Source: an uncultured Candidatus Hydrogenedens sp. (GTDB taxonomy: Bacteria; Myxococcota; UBA4151). Taken from it: DNA of 37,898 nucleotides. The stretch covers positions 1 to 37,898 of the forward strand of contig CACGMS010000011.1 in NCBI GenBank assembly GCA_902574205.1. The letters run 5' to 3'. A program made the position numbers and the translations under genes. A model generated the notes under the pieces. It had not been told where the DNA came from. It ran no database searches and was given only the letters and a program-made list of their open reading frames with translations. Numbering within the stretch: position 1 is the stretch's first letter; each line of letters opens with the position of its first letter. Of the stretch, positions 1-9,893 are shown one piece after another.

Positions 1-582
1 GCTCAAGGTGTAGGTGGAGGCTTTCGTTTGGGCAGGTTCCTTGTTTCGGTCCAAGCGATTCAGAGCCAGGATCTGGAAGCATTCATCGAGTCCGGCGCGG
101 CTCAGGGCATGCCCTTAGGTAAAGCGTTGGTGAGCGCTGGTTTGGTTAGCGCACAGCAACTGTTGGCTGCCGTGCGACTGCAAACGACGAGTCTATTTTA
201 TGAGCTGCTCCGTTGGCGTGATGGTCAGGCCGTCGTTTTGGTTGAGCCTGAGCATGATGAACTGACACGTGAGACGGGTTTAGGTCTTACTGTGGAACAG
301 TTATTGATGGAGGGGTTTCGACATGAGGATGAATGGAATCGACTGCAAACGCTGCTGCCTCGCCCCGATCAAGAGCTTGAGCCTAATCTATTGGTGATCA
401 ATGGATTTGATCTTTCGCGACTATCGACTCTTGAGCGTGAGGCGCTTGGTTTGTTGCGAGACGGCGGAACCTTAGCACAAGTCCTGGCTCGTTTGTCCGC
501 ACAACCCATTGAGATCTGTCGAGCGGCTCATGTTTTGTTGGGGGCGCGTTTGGTTCGACGAAAAGACGAGGGAACTAGCTAA
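1..582 (+). CDS. DUF4388/MshEN-like (PATAN-type) domain protein, 5' truncated by window edge
   Basis: Frame is open to base 1 (..AQGVGGGFRLGRFLVSVQAIQSQDLEAFIE..MPLGKALVSAGLVSAQQLLAAVRLQTTSLFYELLRW); 'LG..LV..G.....L..A' repeats typical of MshEN/DUF4388-type proteins. Family call from pattern only. Confidence 0.5.
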   Translation, partial: AQGVGGGFRLGRFLVSVQAIQSQDLEAFIESGAAQGMPLGKALVSAGLVSAQQLLAAVRLQTTSLFYELLRWRDGQAVVLVEPEHDELTRETGLGLTVEQLLMEGFRHEDEWNRLQTLLPRPDQELEPNLLVINGFDLSRLSTLEREALGLLRDGGTLAQVLARLSAQPIEICRAAHVLLGARLVRRKDEGTS

Positions 583-1661
583 TGCTTATCATAGTTATGG
601 GTGCCTTATTGAACTCGAATGCATGGGTTGATCGAGGGGCGCTCGGTGCCGATCGGCTTGCAGTCGCCGCGGTCGATGAGAAAGCGCAAAGTAGACCCCT
701 TGAGGACTTGTGGTGGAGCGGAGAAGGTCAACAAGTGCTGGAGCTGATGGATCATCGAGCATGCGTCGGTGCACTCAGCCAAGGTTGCCTTTTTGGTACG
801 GGGCTTCCTGCCAAAGCAGCGATGGCACCGAAACGTATGGTTCAAGGGCGCAAGCGATGGGATTTCTCAAGCGATTCTCATGATATTTTAGCGCTTGAAA
901 TTGTAGGTACCGAGGGCGTGCTTTGGGTGTGGCGTGATCGAGATCAAAAGCTCGCCTCAGCGCCTGCGTTAATCCGCTCTACACCAAATTTACCGTCGCT
1001 TAATTCATCGGCTAACTCGCCACCACCGTCGTCTCCAGCGAGGTGGTTGTTGGTCATGGTACCCCTTGCTTTTGTTCTCGGACGCTTGACGAACCGTCGC
1101 ACGGTTGATGCAGTTGTTGATGATCAGGTCTTAATCGTTGAAGAACAGCTAGAAGCGGAGCGTTTGCGGCATGCGGTCGAGCGCAGTTCAGCGCGCGCCG
1201 AGCGCGATCAGTTGCGAGCTGAGCTTCGACGCGTACAAGAGGAGTCACTGAGCGCAGATGTGGAGCGGATCAGCGAATTGGAGCGTGCGCTGGCACGACT
1301 GCGTCAGCGGTGGGTCCACGTTCGTCATGAACTCGATCGAGAAGCTGACGTCAGCCGACGCGATGCAACACGTTTTTTGGCGCCGCTGCAGCAGTTTGCC
1401 GGAATGTTGCGTCAAATTGAGCGACGAATGCACTCGGTTAATGAAGGGGCTTATGCTCAGAAAATTCAGCAGCGTCGTTTGGGGTTGCAAGGTTTTGAGG
1501 CGCGCCTGCGGCAACACTTTGATGACAGTATGAGCTTTGATCAGCGCCGCTGGCAGGCGGTTCGTGAGGAGTTTGACGAGCTGCTTGAGGTGGCGAAGCA
1601 CTCACAAGAAGCCGCTGTCGAATCGAGTAGGCAGTTTCATGTTTTGCGCGGCGGTCGCTGA
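582..1661 (+). CDS. Hypothetical protein with one TM segment and long coiled coil
   Basis: Start overlaps previous stop (TAATG); TM RWLLVMVPLAFVLG followed by a long heptad-rich region (EEQLEAERLRHAVERSSARAERDQLRAELRRVQEE..). Confidence 0.6.
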   Translation: MLIIVMGALLNSNAWVDRGALGADRLAVAAVDEKAQSRPLEDLWWSGEGQQVLELMDHRACVGALSQGCLFGTGLPAKAAMAPKRMVQGRKRWDFSSDSHDILALEIVGTEGVLWVWRDRDQKLASAPALIRSTPNLPSLNSSANSPPPSSPARWLLVMVPLAFVLGRLTNRRTVDAVVDDQVLIVEEQLEAERLRHAVERSSARAERDQLRAELRRVQEESLSADVERISELERALARLRQRWVHVRHELDREADVSRRDATRFLAPLQQFAGMLRQIERRMHSVNEGAYAQKIQQRRLGLQGFEARLRQHFDDSMSFDQRRWQAVREEFDELLEVAKHSQEAAVESSRQFHVLRGGR

Positions 1662-1737
1662 ATACACCTTGATCGAAAAGCGTTAGATCGTACGAAGCGA
1701 GTATTAATCGCTGGTCATTCGGGAAGGAGCGGTCGTT

Positions 1738-2400
1738 ATGTTGAGCAATTTGCTCAGTCTAATCCTGCCTTTGTTCTCTGCTGCTGCGCCTGCCACGCAA
1801 AGCACCCCATCAGTTCATCTTGATGATCTGCTCAATCAGGTCGAACAACGCTACAACTCGATTCGAACACTCGATGCGGTCTTTGAGCAAAGTTTTCGCA
1901 ACAAGGCTTTTCGAAAAACACAACGAAGCAGCGGAAGCGTTCGTTTCGCTAAACCTGGATTGATGGAATGGCGATATGATCATCCGACGCCGCGGCGCTT
2001 TGTGCTTGATGGTAAGGATTTGTGGATTCATCAACTCGATGACGGCCAGGTTTTTGTTCGGCGTCAATATGATGGCGATGACCTTAAGGCAGCGCTTCGA
2101 TTTTTATGGGGTGATGGAAGCTTACGAGAAACGTACACTGTGCGGTTACTCAAGAGTGACCAGAAGCGGGCATTGCTCAAGCTGGTTCCGAAAAATCCCG
2201 TGGGATATTATAGGTTTGTCCGTTTGGCTGTGGATCTAAAATCGTACCGTGTGACCCATTCGGTGGTGGTGGACCACCGTGGGAATGAGAACCGTTTTGC
2301 CTTCCGTAATTCGCGCTACAACACCCGTTTGCCGGCTGCGACGTTTGAGTTCAAAGTGCCGAAAAATAGTGTGATCACCGAATTAACTGGGGCAAAATAA
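1738..2400 (+). CDS. lolA: Outer-membrane lipoprotein carrier protein LolA family
   Basis: Signal peptide followed by LolA-like pattern 'YNSIRTLDAVFEQSFRNKAFRKTQRSSGSVRFAKPGLMEWRYDHPTPRRFVLDGKDLWIHQLDDGQV..KNPVGYYRFVRLAVD'. Confidence 0.8.
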   Translation: MLSNLLSLILPLFSAAAPATQSTPSVHLDDLLNQVEQRYNSIRTLDAVFEQSFRNKAFRKTQRSSGSVRFAKPGLMEWRYDHPTPRRFVLDGKDLWIHQLDDGQVFVRRQYDGDDLKAALRFLWGDGSLRETYTVRLLKSDQKRALLKLVPKNPVGYYRFVRLAVDLKSYRVTHSVVVDHRGNENRFAFRNSRYNTRLPAATFEFKVPKNSVITELTGAK

Positions 2401-2443
2401 GGGCGTCACTTCGACAGTTCGCCTACCCTGTGGCACATGATGA

Positions 2444-5287
2444 GTGCGTCAGCGCGAAGGGGGCTGTTTGATTCTGTTTGGTTTGCTCGCGGTTGCTCAG
2501 GTTGCACCAGATGCGATTCCGGAGCGATTTGCGCATACGAGCTATCAGCGTTTGGACCGATCGGTCTCGATGCGTGCTTCAGCACGATTTATCTTGGTTC
2601 GACCAAGTCCCACCTATCGGCTTGAGGCAGTGGAAAAAATCTTGGCCGATCAAGGTTGGCTGGTTGGATTAGCTGGTCATTGGCCGAATCGGCAGAACCT
2701 TATCGAGCTGGATCTCGGGGAGTCGAGCAACTTTGGAACCTTGTTCGCTCTGGCGAACACACTTCGGTCTAAAGGATTAATCGAATCGTATTTTCCGGTT
2801 TGGACACGACCGCCGGATGGGCGTACTCACGTTGATGATCGTGTAGCCGTAAAGCTTCGAGAACCGAGTCATGAAACGAAGTTACTCAAGCGCTTTGGGC
2901 TAGTTGTTGCTCAGCGCTACCCCAACCTAAAGACCGTACTGAGTGTTCGGAAACCGACTGAGCTTGATGCTATCGCTTTAGCAGCGCAACTTCATGCAAG
3001 CGGAGCCTTTGCATGGGCTGAGCCGGATTGGATCTTTCATCCCAAGGCGACTTGGGATCCATCGGATCCACTCTTTGGTGATACCTGGCATCAGTCAGGA
3101 GGAGGAATTGCCGGATCAGTCAATGCGCCTGCTGCTTGGGATGTGACTCGAGGATCGGGGGTCACCGTCGGTGTGATCGATTCGGGTACTCAGCGTGATC
3201 ACCCCGATCTTGATGTGTTTGCGGGCTATGATTTGGTTGACGGCGACAACGATGCGAGTCCGGAGTGCATCGAGCGCGCCGACGGCCGCGGGCGCGCAGG
3301 CAGTTGTCCTGCTGAGCGCCCTTATCGCGAAAGTCATGGCACTGCTGTGAGTGGGGTTGTTGCCGCCCGTAGTAATGATTTGGGTAGCTTGGGCGTGTGT
3401 CCAGAGTGTCGGTTGGTGACGATCCGTATGGTGGGTGTTGCCCAGCGCCGGATCAGTCATGCCGATGGTCTTCGCTGGTTGATTGCTCAAAATACGGCGG
3501 TCGTAAATAATTCATGGGGACCAAGTATTGAGCGCTATTTCCCGATGGCGATTGCCGAAGAGCAAGCGGTTGAAGAAGCCATGACGCAGGGTCGTGGCGG
3601 TAAGGGGATGCTGCTCATTTATGCTGCCGGCAACGATCGCTTACTCAATGCCGAGAGTAATCCGTATTCTTCGCATGTGGAAACCGTGACCGTTTCGGGT
3701 TCGACCCGAAGAGATGATTTTGCTTGTTACAGCAATTATGGACCGACCATCGATGTCTCGGCACCGACGAAGGGGTGTTATGATGGCGAGCCCGGTTTGC
3801 GTACCACTGACCTGACCGGTGGCGAGGGATACAACGATGGTGATTTTCACTCGGAGATGGGTGGTACTTCTGGTGCCTGTCCAGTGGCTTCTGGAGTCGC
3901 GGGACTGATCGTTTCTGCTAATCCAGATCTAACGGCGCGCCAGGTGCGTCTCGTTTTACAAGCTTCGGCGGAACGAATCCGTGCCGATCAAGTCAATTGG
4001 CCGCGCCGGCTAGGCGTCGATTTGGAGGCGGTTTTTGATTACGATGAACGCGGACACTCGATCGGTTTTGGCTATGGTCGGGTTGACGCTGCGAATGCGG
4101 TGGTTATGGCGCAATCGTTCGCTTTGCTTGGGCCGTGCACAGACGACTGTGCGACCTGCCGCAATAATCAATGTGCAACCTCGTGTGAGCGAGATCGCGA
4201 CTGTCCAGGGCTGAGTGAGTGTTTAGAAGATGATCAAGGGGTGAAGGCGTGTCAGTGGCCAGAGCCGCAGCCCCTGCGCGTGGGCGCCGTGTGCACGGAA
4301 GCCTGTGAGCAGTGCGTTCGTGTCGTCTCTCAAGGGCAGAATTTTAGAAACCTATGCACTTCGTCGTGTGTAGCGAACGAAGACTGCCCCGGTGGGTGGA
4401 TGTGTGCCCCGGTGGGTGATCAAGGCAAGTTGTGTGTTCCTGGGTTTCCAGGGTGCGGAAGCAGTTGGGGCGATGAGCGCTGTACAGGAGGTATTCGTGT
4501 TCTTGACGAGCAAGAGCGCGCCTTTTGTTCGTGTCCATGTTATCCTGGCGAAGCTCAAGATATTGAGGGAAGTTCAGGTTACTGTCCCGAGGGCTTTCAC
4601 TGCGGAACACCTCAGTGTCGGTGTACCCGTCAAGGGCGCGGTGGATGTCGTGAGACGACCTGCGAAGAAGTGACCGGTCGTGGGAATTACAACCCGGTCT
4701 GTTTTCCAAATGAAGTGGAAGAAGGGCCGTGTGATGAAGACTCGGATTGTCCACTAGGTGATGCCTGTGTCGATTATGAATGCCGAGAAGACCCCTTCTT
4801 CTGCGCGGCTTGTGCGCCGTGTGAGCGTCACAGTGATTGTGGATCTGGTAATTGGTGCACACCTGTCGATGGCCGGAACGTGTGCTTAGTGGCATGTCCG
4901 GTCGGTAGGCGTTGTCCTGGTGATTCAATTTGTCGATCGATTTCGGCAAATGGTCGCCAACGTCAGTTCTGTTTGAATGACCCAGAAGAAACCTCAAACC
5001 GAGTCTGCCCTGCGGACTATATATGCCGCTCGCGAGAAGGCCGTTGTCGAGTTGCTGCGGATTGTCCGACGCGTGATCACTGGTGTGATGATGACGGGGA
5101 ATGCCGTTTGGATGATCCTGAACCGGAACCACCACCAGGGCCGCCGGTGATCGAGCCAACCGGTGATCCCACGCCAGTTAGCGGCTGTACATGTGCTCAA
5201 ACCGGTGGCTTTGATCCTTTGATGTGGTTGCTAATTATCGGAGTGCTAGGTCGTCGGCGGCTTGGCGGCCTGCGCCAGGCAGGGTAA
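2444..5287 (+). CDS. Secreted subtilisin-like (S8) protease with Cys-rich repeats and MYXO-CTERM-like C-terminus
   Basis: GTG start; triad motifs VGVIDSGTQRDHPDL (Asp), ESHGTAVSGVVAA (His), MGGTSGACPVASGVAG (Ser); Cys-rich 'DCPGLSEC' type repeats; C-terminus SGCTCAQTGGFDPLMWLLIIGVLGRRRLGG (Cys + short TM + RRR). Confidence 0.9.
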   Translation: MRQREGGCLILFGLLAVAQVAPDAIPERFAHTSYQRLDRSVSMRASARFILVRPSPTYRLEAVEKILADQGWLVGLAGHWPNRQNLIELDLGESSNFGTLFALANTLRSKGLIESYFPVWTRPPDGRTHVDDRVAVKLREPSHETKLLKRFGLVVAQRYPNLKTVLSVRKPTELDAIALAAQLHASGAFAWAEPDWIFHPKATWDPSDPLFGDTWHQSGGGIAGSVNAPAAWDVTRGSGVTVGVIDSGTQRDHPDLDVFAGYDLVDGDNDASPECIERADGRGRAGSCPAERPYRESHGTAVSGVVAARSNDLGSLGVCPECRLVTIRMVGVAQRRISHADGLRWLIAQNTAVVNNSWGPSIERYFPMAIAEEQAVEEAMTQGRGGKGMLLIYAAGNDRLLNAESNPYSSHVETVTVSGSTRRDDFACYSNYGPTIDVSAPTKGCYDGEPGLRTTDLTGGEGYNDGDFHSEMGGTSGACPVASGVAGLIVSANPDLTARQVRLVLQASAERIRADQVNWPRRLGVDLEAVFDYDERGHSIGFGYGRVDAANAVVMAQSFALLGPCTDDCATCRNNQCATSCERDRDCPGLSECLEDDQGVKACQWPEPQPLRVGAVCTEACEQCVRVVSQGQNFRNLCTSSCVANEDCPGGWMCAPVGDQGKLCVPGFPGCGSSWGDERCTGGIRVLDEQERAFCSCPCYPGEAQDIEGSSGYCPEGFHCGTPQCRCTRQGRGGCRETTCEEVTGRGNYNPVCFPNEVEEGPCDEDSDCPLGDACVDYECREDPFFCAACAPCERHSDCGSGNWCTPVDGRNVCLVACPVGRRCPGDSICRSISANGRQRQFCLNDPEETSNRVCPADYICRSREGRCRVAADCPTRDHWCDDDGECRLDDPEPEPPPGPPVIEPTGDPTPVSGCTCAQTGGFDPLMWLLIIGVLGRRRLGGLRQAG

Positions 5288-5308
5288 ACACCCCCCGGAG
5301 GGGGAGAC

Positions 5309-7420
5309 GTGATTCGCTTCCTAAGAACATTTTGTATCGGTCTCGCTCTGGTGCTCAGTGGTTGCAACTGTGAAGAAACACCAGTTTCGCGCCAGTGCGC
5401 CAATCAAGCGGATTGTCCGGCTGGTCAGACTTGCGACGATGGGCTTTGTCGCGAGGGGCAGCCGACCTGTCTTAAGGGTGTCGTTGAAGAGAACTGCAAA
5501 CGCTGCGCAGAACATAGTGACTGCCCTGACGGTGCTCGTTGTTCGCGCTCTGGTCTGTGCCTTCCTCCTCAATGTGATACCGATGCGGACTGTGCCAATC
5601 AATGCAGCGAACAAAGCTCTAAGCTTGAGGTCTGTCAGGCTGATGCTGAGACGGGTTGGCGTCAGTGTATCCCCTTTGCCTGTGAGAACGATCAGCAATG
5701 CAGTGATGCCTTTGTGGAGATCCCTGAAGGGTTGACTGCTGCTTGTGTCGCCCGTGGTTGTCGTTGTCGAAACCCTTGTGGTGGAACTTGCGCTGCCGGG
5801 ACGGTCTGTTGCGGTGAAGATGGGAACGAGCAATTTGGTCAATGCATCGATGATCCAGGCGCTTGCGGTAGTCAGCAATGCGGACTGGGTTTTGACACAG
5901 AGGTCGTCGCTGAAGGAGAGTGGTCGATGGCGCAATGTAGTCGTTCCGGCGATGACTGTAATTGTATCGAAAAGCCTCATTTGCCGAGCGGTATTACCGG
6001 AATTCAATCGGACCTAGCGGTTCAGGGCGATCGAGCGATTGTCGCGGCGTACAACAGCACCTATGGTGATGTGTGGGTGGGCTTAGGTAATGAGGATGGT
6101 TTGTCGTGGCAGTGGGTCGATGGTGTGCCTCTTGCTGATGCGGAGAACATGACCGGTGGACCCTCTGGTCCGCGCTTTGGTGTTTCGGCAATTGGAGTCA
6201 ATACAGGGCGATTTCCATCAATTGCTGTAGCGAATAATGGTACGGTCCATATGGTCTATCAAAACGTTGATGATCGGAGCTTAGTCTATGCTCGCTCGCT
6301 TTGTGGAGCGGGTTGTAATGACGGTGAGATATGTACCGATATTGGGCGTTGCATTGCGCCAACTGATGATTGTGCCGATGGCTGTTCTCCCGGTTTCGTT
6401 TGCTTACAAGGAAGCTGCGCAGAGGATGCTCGACCAAATCAGTATTTGATCTTTGAGCTCGATGGGCGCGGTGAGCTTGGTTATCACAACGCGATCACGC
6501 TGGATCGAAATGGGATACCCCATATTATGACTGCGGTTCACCGCTTCGATCATCAAGGGATCCAGTCGGCTGAATGGCGCCGTTATACAGGCAGTAACGA
6601 TCTGCCAAATGGTGCTGAGGATTTCGGCTTTATGGATGGGAGTTTGTCTTTGGATCCGCGCTTGGTGGCACCGCTTTCAGTGTGGCCGTGCGAGGGGGGT
6701 TGCCCAGAAGGGCAAGCCTGTATTGGTGAAACACGCCAATGCGTGACGCCAACCGATGACTGTGATCCAGGCTGTGATGAAGGGGCCGCATGCTATTCAG
6801 GTCAATGCGTGACTGAGATTGCGGCACTACCCCGAGGTGGTGAAGTGGTCGTTAACGCATTCAACGTGATGGAGACCGATGATCAAGGTCGCGTCTTTGG
6901 TGCTTGGTACGATGTTGTTAATGACCGTCCGGTTATTCTTGAGCCGAACGGTCGGGCGATTGATGTGCAAACGCAAGGCGGTCGATTTATTGCTCTGCAG
7001 GCTCAGGGTGCCGATCGTCACTTGGCGTTTGTTCGAGATGAAGAAGTGGTTTATGTACGGTCGATGCCGGACGGGACCGTCACCAGTCAGCAAATTGTGG
7101 ACAACGGCGCAAGGCAACTCGACAACCGATCACAGGTGCATGTGCTTGCTGATACGGCGCTGGATTTAGCACCTGATGGAACCCTTACTTTGTACTGGCA
7201 AGATGCGAGCGATCACACGTTGCGCTATGCCACCAAAGCAGTGGGTGAGGAGAATTTTAGTGAAGGTCGGATCTTGGCTGGTAATGTCCAGCCTTACGAG
7301 GGGAGTTTTGGTTTTTCGAACCGCACCGCACGTCATGACTCAGGGCATTGGGTGAGTAGTTTTAGATTTCATCTGCAGGATACACTCCCTGAAAGCGAAG
7401 TGGTGATTTTTGCGCGCTGA
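5309..7420 (+). CDS. Cys-rich lipoprotein with propeller/sialidase-like region
   Basis: GTG start, lipobox VLSGC (GCNCEETP), many EGF/DUF-like Cys motifs, 'GRFPSIAVANNGTVHMVYQNVDDRSLVYAR' sialidase-like repeats. Confidence 0.7.
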   Translation: MIRFLRTFCIGLALVLSGCNCEETPVSRQCANQADCPAGQTCDDGLCREGQPTCLKGVVEENCKRCAEHSDCPDGARCSRSGLCLPPQCDTDADCANQCSEQSSKLEVCQADAETGWRQCIPFACENDQQCSDAFVEIPEGLTAACVARGCRCRNPCGGTCAAGTVCCGEDGNEQFGQCIDDPGACGSQQCGLGFDTEVVAEGEWSMAQCSRSGDDCNCIEKPHLPSGITGIQSDLAVQGDRAIVAAYNSTYGDVWVGLGNEDGLSWQWVDGVPLADAENMTGGPSGPRFGVSAIGVNTGRFPSIAVANNGTVHMVYQNVDDRSLVYARSLCGAGCNDGEICTDIGRCIAPTDDCADGCSPGFVCLQGSCAEDARPNQYLIFELDGRGELGYHNAITLDRNGIPHIMTAVHRFDHQGIQSAEWRRYTGSNDLPNGAEDFGFMDGSLSLDPRLVAPLSVWPCEGGCPEGQACIGETRQCVTPTDDCDPGCDEGAACYSGQCVTEIAALPRGGEVVVNAFNVMETDDQGRVFGAWYDVVNDRPVILEPNGRAIDVQTQGGRFIALQAQGADRHLAFVRDEEVVYVRSMPDGTVTSQQIVDNGARQLDNRSQVHVLADTALDLAPDGTLTLYWQDASDHTLRYATKAVGEENFSEGRILAGNVQPYEGSFGFSNRTARHDSGHWVSSFRFHLQDTLPESEVVIFAR

Positions 7421-9893
7421 GCCTCTGCTCGCAGTTGCTTTTCTTCTGGCTGGAGCGACCGCTCTGGCACAGGAGCCTCTAGCTACGGACAAGTCGAGCG
7501 GCGCGACCGAGGAATTTGTTGAAGGTGTAGCCGATTCTGACAAGGAGGAGCTCACTGCGGCAGAGATTTTTCGGCGTTATGCGCCGCGGTTATTGTTTCT
7601 TGAGCCCACTTACGCAGAGGATTTGGAACTTCCGGAAGATCTGCGCGTCGAAGTGCAATTGGTGATCAAGAATGCACTGAAGCAAGAAGGTTCGTATCGC
7701 GTGCGAACCATGGGCGATTTGGAGCTTGATGATGAACAGCTTTTTGCTGAGGCCAAGCTCTGTACTGACGATGATTGCTTATACAAGGCTCTGAATCAGA
7801 CAGCGATCGGTCAGTTTTTGAGAACCCGAGTGACAGCGGCACCGAACAAGGGATTACGTGTCCAGATTGTTGCCCACCAAGTGAATCAACAAAAAAGTTA
7901 TCGCTCAGCCGATTTTGTGGTGCGCGCAGATCCGGCTATCGGGGCTTTAGGCGAAGTGTTGCTGCGGAGTCTTAGACGGCAAGCACGCCTCGCGGTCTAT
8001 GGCTTACCGCCAGCAGCTATGGTCAATGGAACAGCGCCCGCTTTTGATGCCGCAATTTCCATCTTAGCACCGACTGGGGCGTCGATTAAGGTTAACGGTG
8101 AAGCGGCAGGAGAAGTTCTTGAGCTCGATGTCTTTCGATTGGAGAGAAATGGCGGCAGCACTTATGTGATTGAGGTGGCTTTACCTGGGCATCAAAACGC
8201 AACAGAGACCGTCAAGCTTGAACCGGGCCAGGCGGCTTTTGTGGTGCTGCAACCGAAACGCTCCGAAGAAGAGAAGGTGAATCGTCCCGAGGCGGCAAAA
8301 GAAGGCCCTCAGTTTGCGAGCTTGATGGTGAACATGAAGGTTAAATCTGGCGCTGATGTGTATCTTGATGGTCGCTGGATTGGCGAAAATCCATTGACCT
8401 ACAACCGCTGTCCAGCCGGTCCGCATAAAGTAGTGATTAGGCACCCTCTCTATTATCGACTTTGGCGACAGATCACGTGCGTCCCCGGCGGAACGGTGAA
8501 GGTAGCCGCTGAGATGTTGCCCCGTTTTGGAAAAGTGTCGGTGACGAGTACGGTCAAGGGAGCCGGTGTCTTGCTTGATGGTGATCCGGTCGGCCGAACG
8601 CCGCTCTTGATTGACGAAGTACCAAGCGGGAAGCACACGATTCAGATTTTGGATGAGACCTGGCAATCCAAGCGCGTTAAGTTCAAGCTTGTGGAGCACA
8701 AAACAGCGAGTTTCAAACTTCCTGTTCGACGGCGCTTTGGTGAGGTCTTGATCGTCGGTTCAACCGAAGGCTTAACCGCATCGGCGAAGGGTCGAAAGGT
8801 TCGAGTTAAGGAAGGGCGATCTATCCTTAAGATACCGCCGGGCAAAGCCAAGGTGACTTGTCAGGCGCCTTTTCATCGAACCATTCGGCGATTTGTGCGC
8901 GTACGTCGAGGTCGAAAGGTCACGATTAAGTGTCAGCTTGAGGCCGTTTCTGCACGCTTGATTGTTGCTGATGGCGGTCAGCCCGGTCGTTTGTTGGTCG
9001 ATGGTCAAGCGATCGCTCGTGTGCCTGCGGAAGTGGCGATCGAGCCGGGTGATCATGAGGTAGTCGTTGAGCCTGATAGTCAGGCTCATCAACCCTATAA
9101 ACAAAAGATTACCGTTGCGAATAAAGGCGTCGCTCGAGTGAACCCTGTCTATTCGGCGATGGTCGGTGGCCTTGAGGTGAATTCAGAACCGGTAGGTGCG
9201 AGCGTCTATCTCGATGGCCGACCAATCGGTGAAACACCGTTGCTTCGAAAGGATTTGCCCGTCGGCATTTATTCGATGGAGGTTCGTAAAAAAGGGTACA
9301 ATCCCTATGGCCGTCGCGTCGTGGTTGCAATGGATGAGCTCGAGCGAGTTCGAAACGCACAATTGACGCGACGGGGTCAACTCAAGGTATCTACGGTCGT
9401 TCCGGGCTCGATGATCGTTGTCGGTGGGGTCCCTATGGGGGTCACGCCAGTCGTAATCGATAATTTGCCGCAAGGTCTCTATGAAATGCAGGCACAACGA
9501 GATGGCTTCGCGCCTCGTATTCTTGAGGTTGAAGTTCGGAATGGGCAGGAGGCGAGCGTCGTTTTTCGACGTTTGGTACCGCTGAGTTTGGTCAATGCCG
9601 TGTTTTATGATCGAGTAAGCGCGGGTCGGTACTTGTTTTTTGGCGGTCTGACGGCGTTGGGTGTAGGGGTCGCGGCGCGATATTCAGGTGCAGCGATTAC
9701 ACGAGATTCGGTAGTCACATACGAACGTGCTAATCGACAACGCACGATCGATGGCGCGCTCAGTCAGATGCGCTCTGGTCGCTCGCAAGCGCAGCAGGGT
9801 CAATGGCTTGAAGGCGGCGGTTATGCCCTGGTCGGCGTCGGCGTGTCGGCTTTATCGTGGTTTACGCTTAAGTTCCCTTGGGGTGACTTATGA
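7410..9893 (+). CDS. PEGA-domain repeat protein, secreted, with C-terminal TM region
   Basis: TTG start overlapping the upstream stop; signal peptide; multiple PEGA units (SGADVYLDGRWIGENPLTYNRCPAGPHKV; GAGVLLDGDPVGRTPLLIDEVPSGKHTI; GASVYLDGRPIGETPLLRKDLPVGIYSMEVRKKGY; GSMIVVGGVPMGVTPVVIDNLPQGLYEM). Confidence 0.85.
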   Translation: MRAEPLLAVAFLLAGATALAQEPLATDKSSGATEEFVEGVADSDKEELTAAEIFRRYAPRLLFLEPTYAEDLELPEDLRVEVQLVIKNALKQEGSYRVRTMGDLELDDEQLFAEAKLCTDDDCLYKALNQTAIGQFLRTRVTAAPNKGLRVQIVAHQVNQQKSYRSADFVVRADPAIGALGEVLLRSLRRQARLAVYGLPPAAMVNGTAPAFDAAISILAPTGASIKVNGEAAGEVLELDVFRLERNGGSTYVIEVALPGHQNATETVKLEPGQAAFVVLQPKRSEEEKVNRPEAAKEGPQFASLMVNMKVKSGADVYLDGRWIGENPLTYNRCPAGPHKVVIRHPLYYRLWRQITCVPGGTVKVAAEMLPRFGKVSVTSTVKGAGVLLDGDPVGRTPLLIDEVPSGKHTIQILDETWQSKRVKFKLVEHKTASFKLPVRRRFGEVLIVGSTEGLTASAKGRKVRVKEGRSILKIPPGKAKVTCQAPFHRTIRRFVRVRRGRKVTIKCQLEAVSARLIVADGGQPGRLLVDGQAIARVPAEVAIEPGDHEVVVEPDSQAHQPYKQKITVANKGVARVNPVYSAMVGGLEVNSEPVGASVYLDGRPIGETPLLRKDLPVGIYSMEVRKKGYNPYGRRVVVAMDELERVRNAQLTRRGQLKVSTVVPGSMIVVGGVPMGVTPVVIDNLPQGLYEMQAQRDGFAPRILEVEVRNGQEASVVFRRLVPLSLVNAVFYDRVSAGRYLFFGGLTALGVGVAARYSGAAITRDSVVTYERANRQRTIDGALSQMRSGRSQAQQGQWLEGGGYALVGVGVSALSWFTLKFPWGDL

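Noticed and set aside
4344-5159. 271-aa antisense ORF opposite the subtilase Cys-rich region
   Set aside because: Low-complexity His/Arg/Asn-rich translation without domains, opposite a strongly supported coding frame; a shadow ORF of compositional bias. The same applies to 5321-6007(-), 10179-10724(-), 24524-25384(-), 22847-23491(-) and 36935-37438(-).
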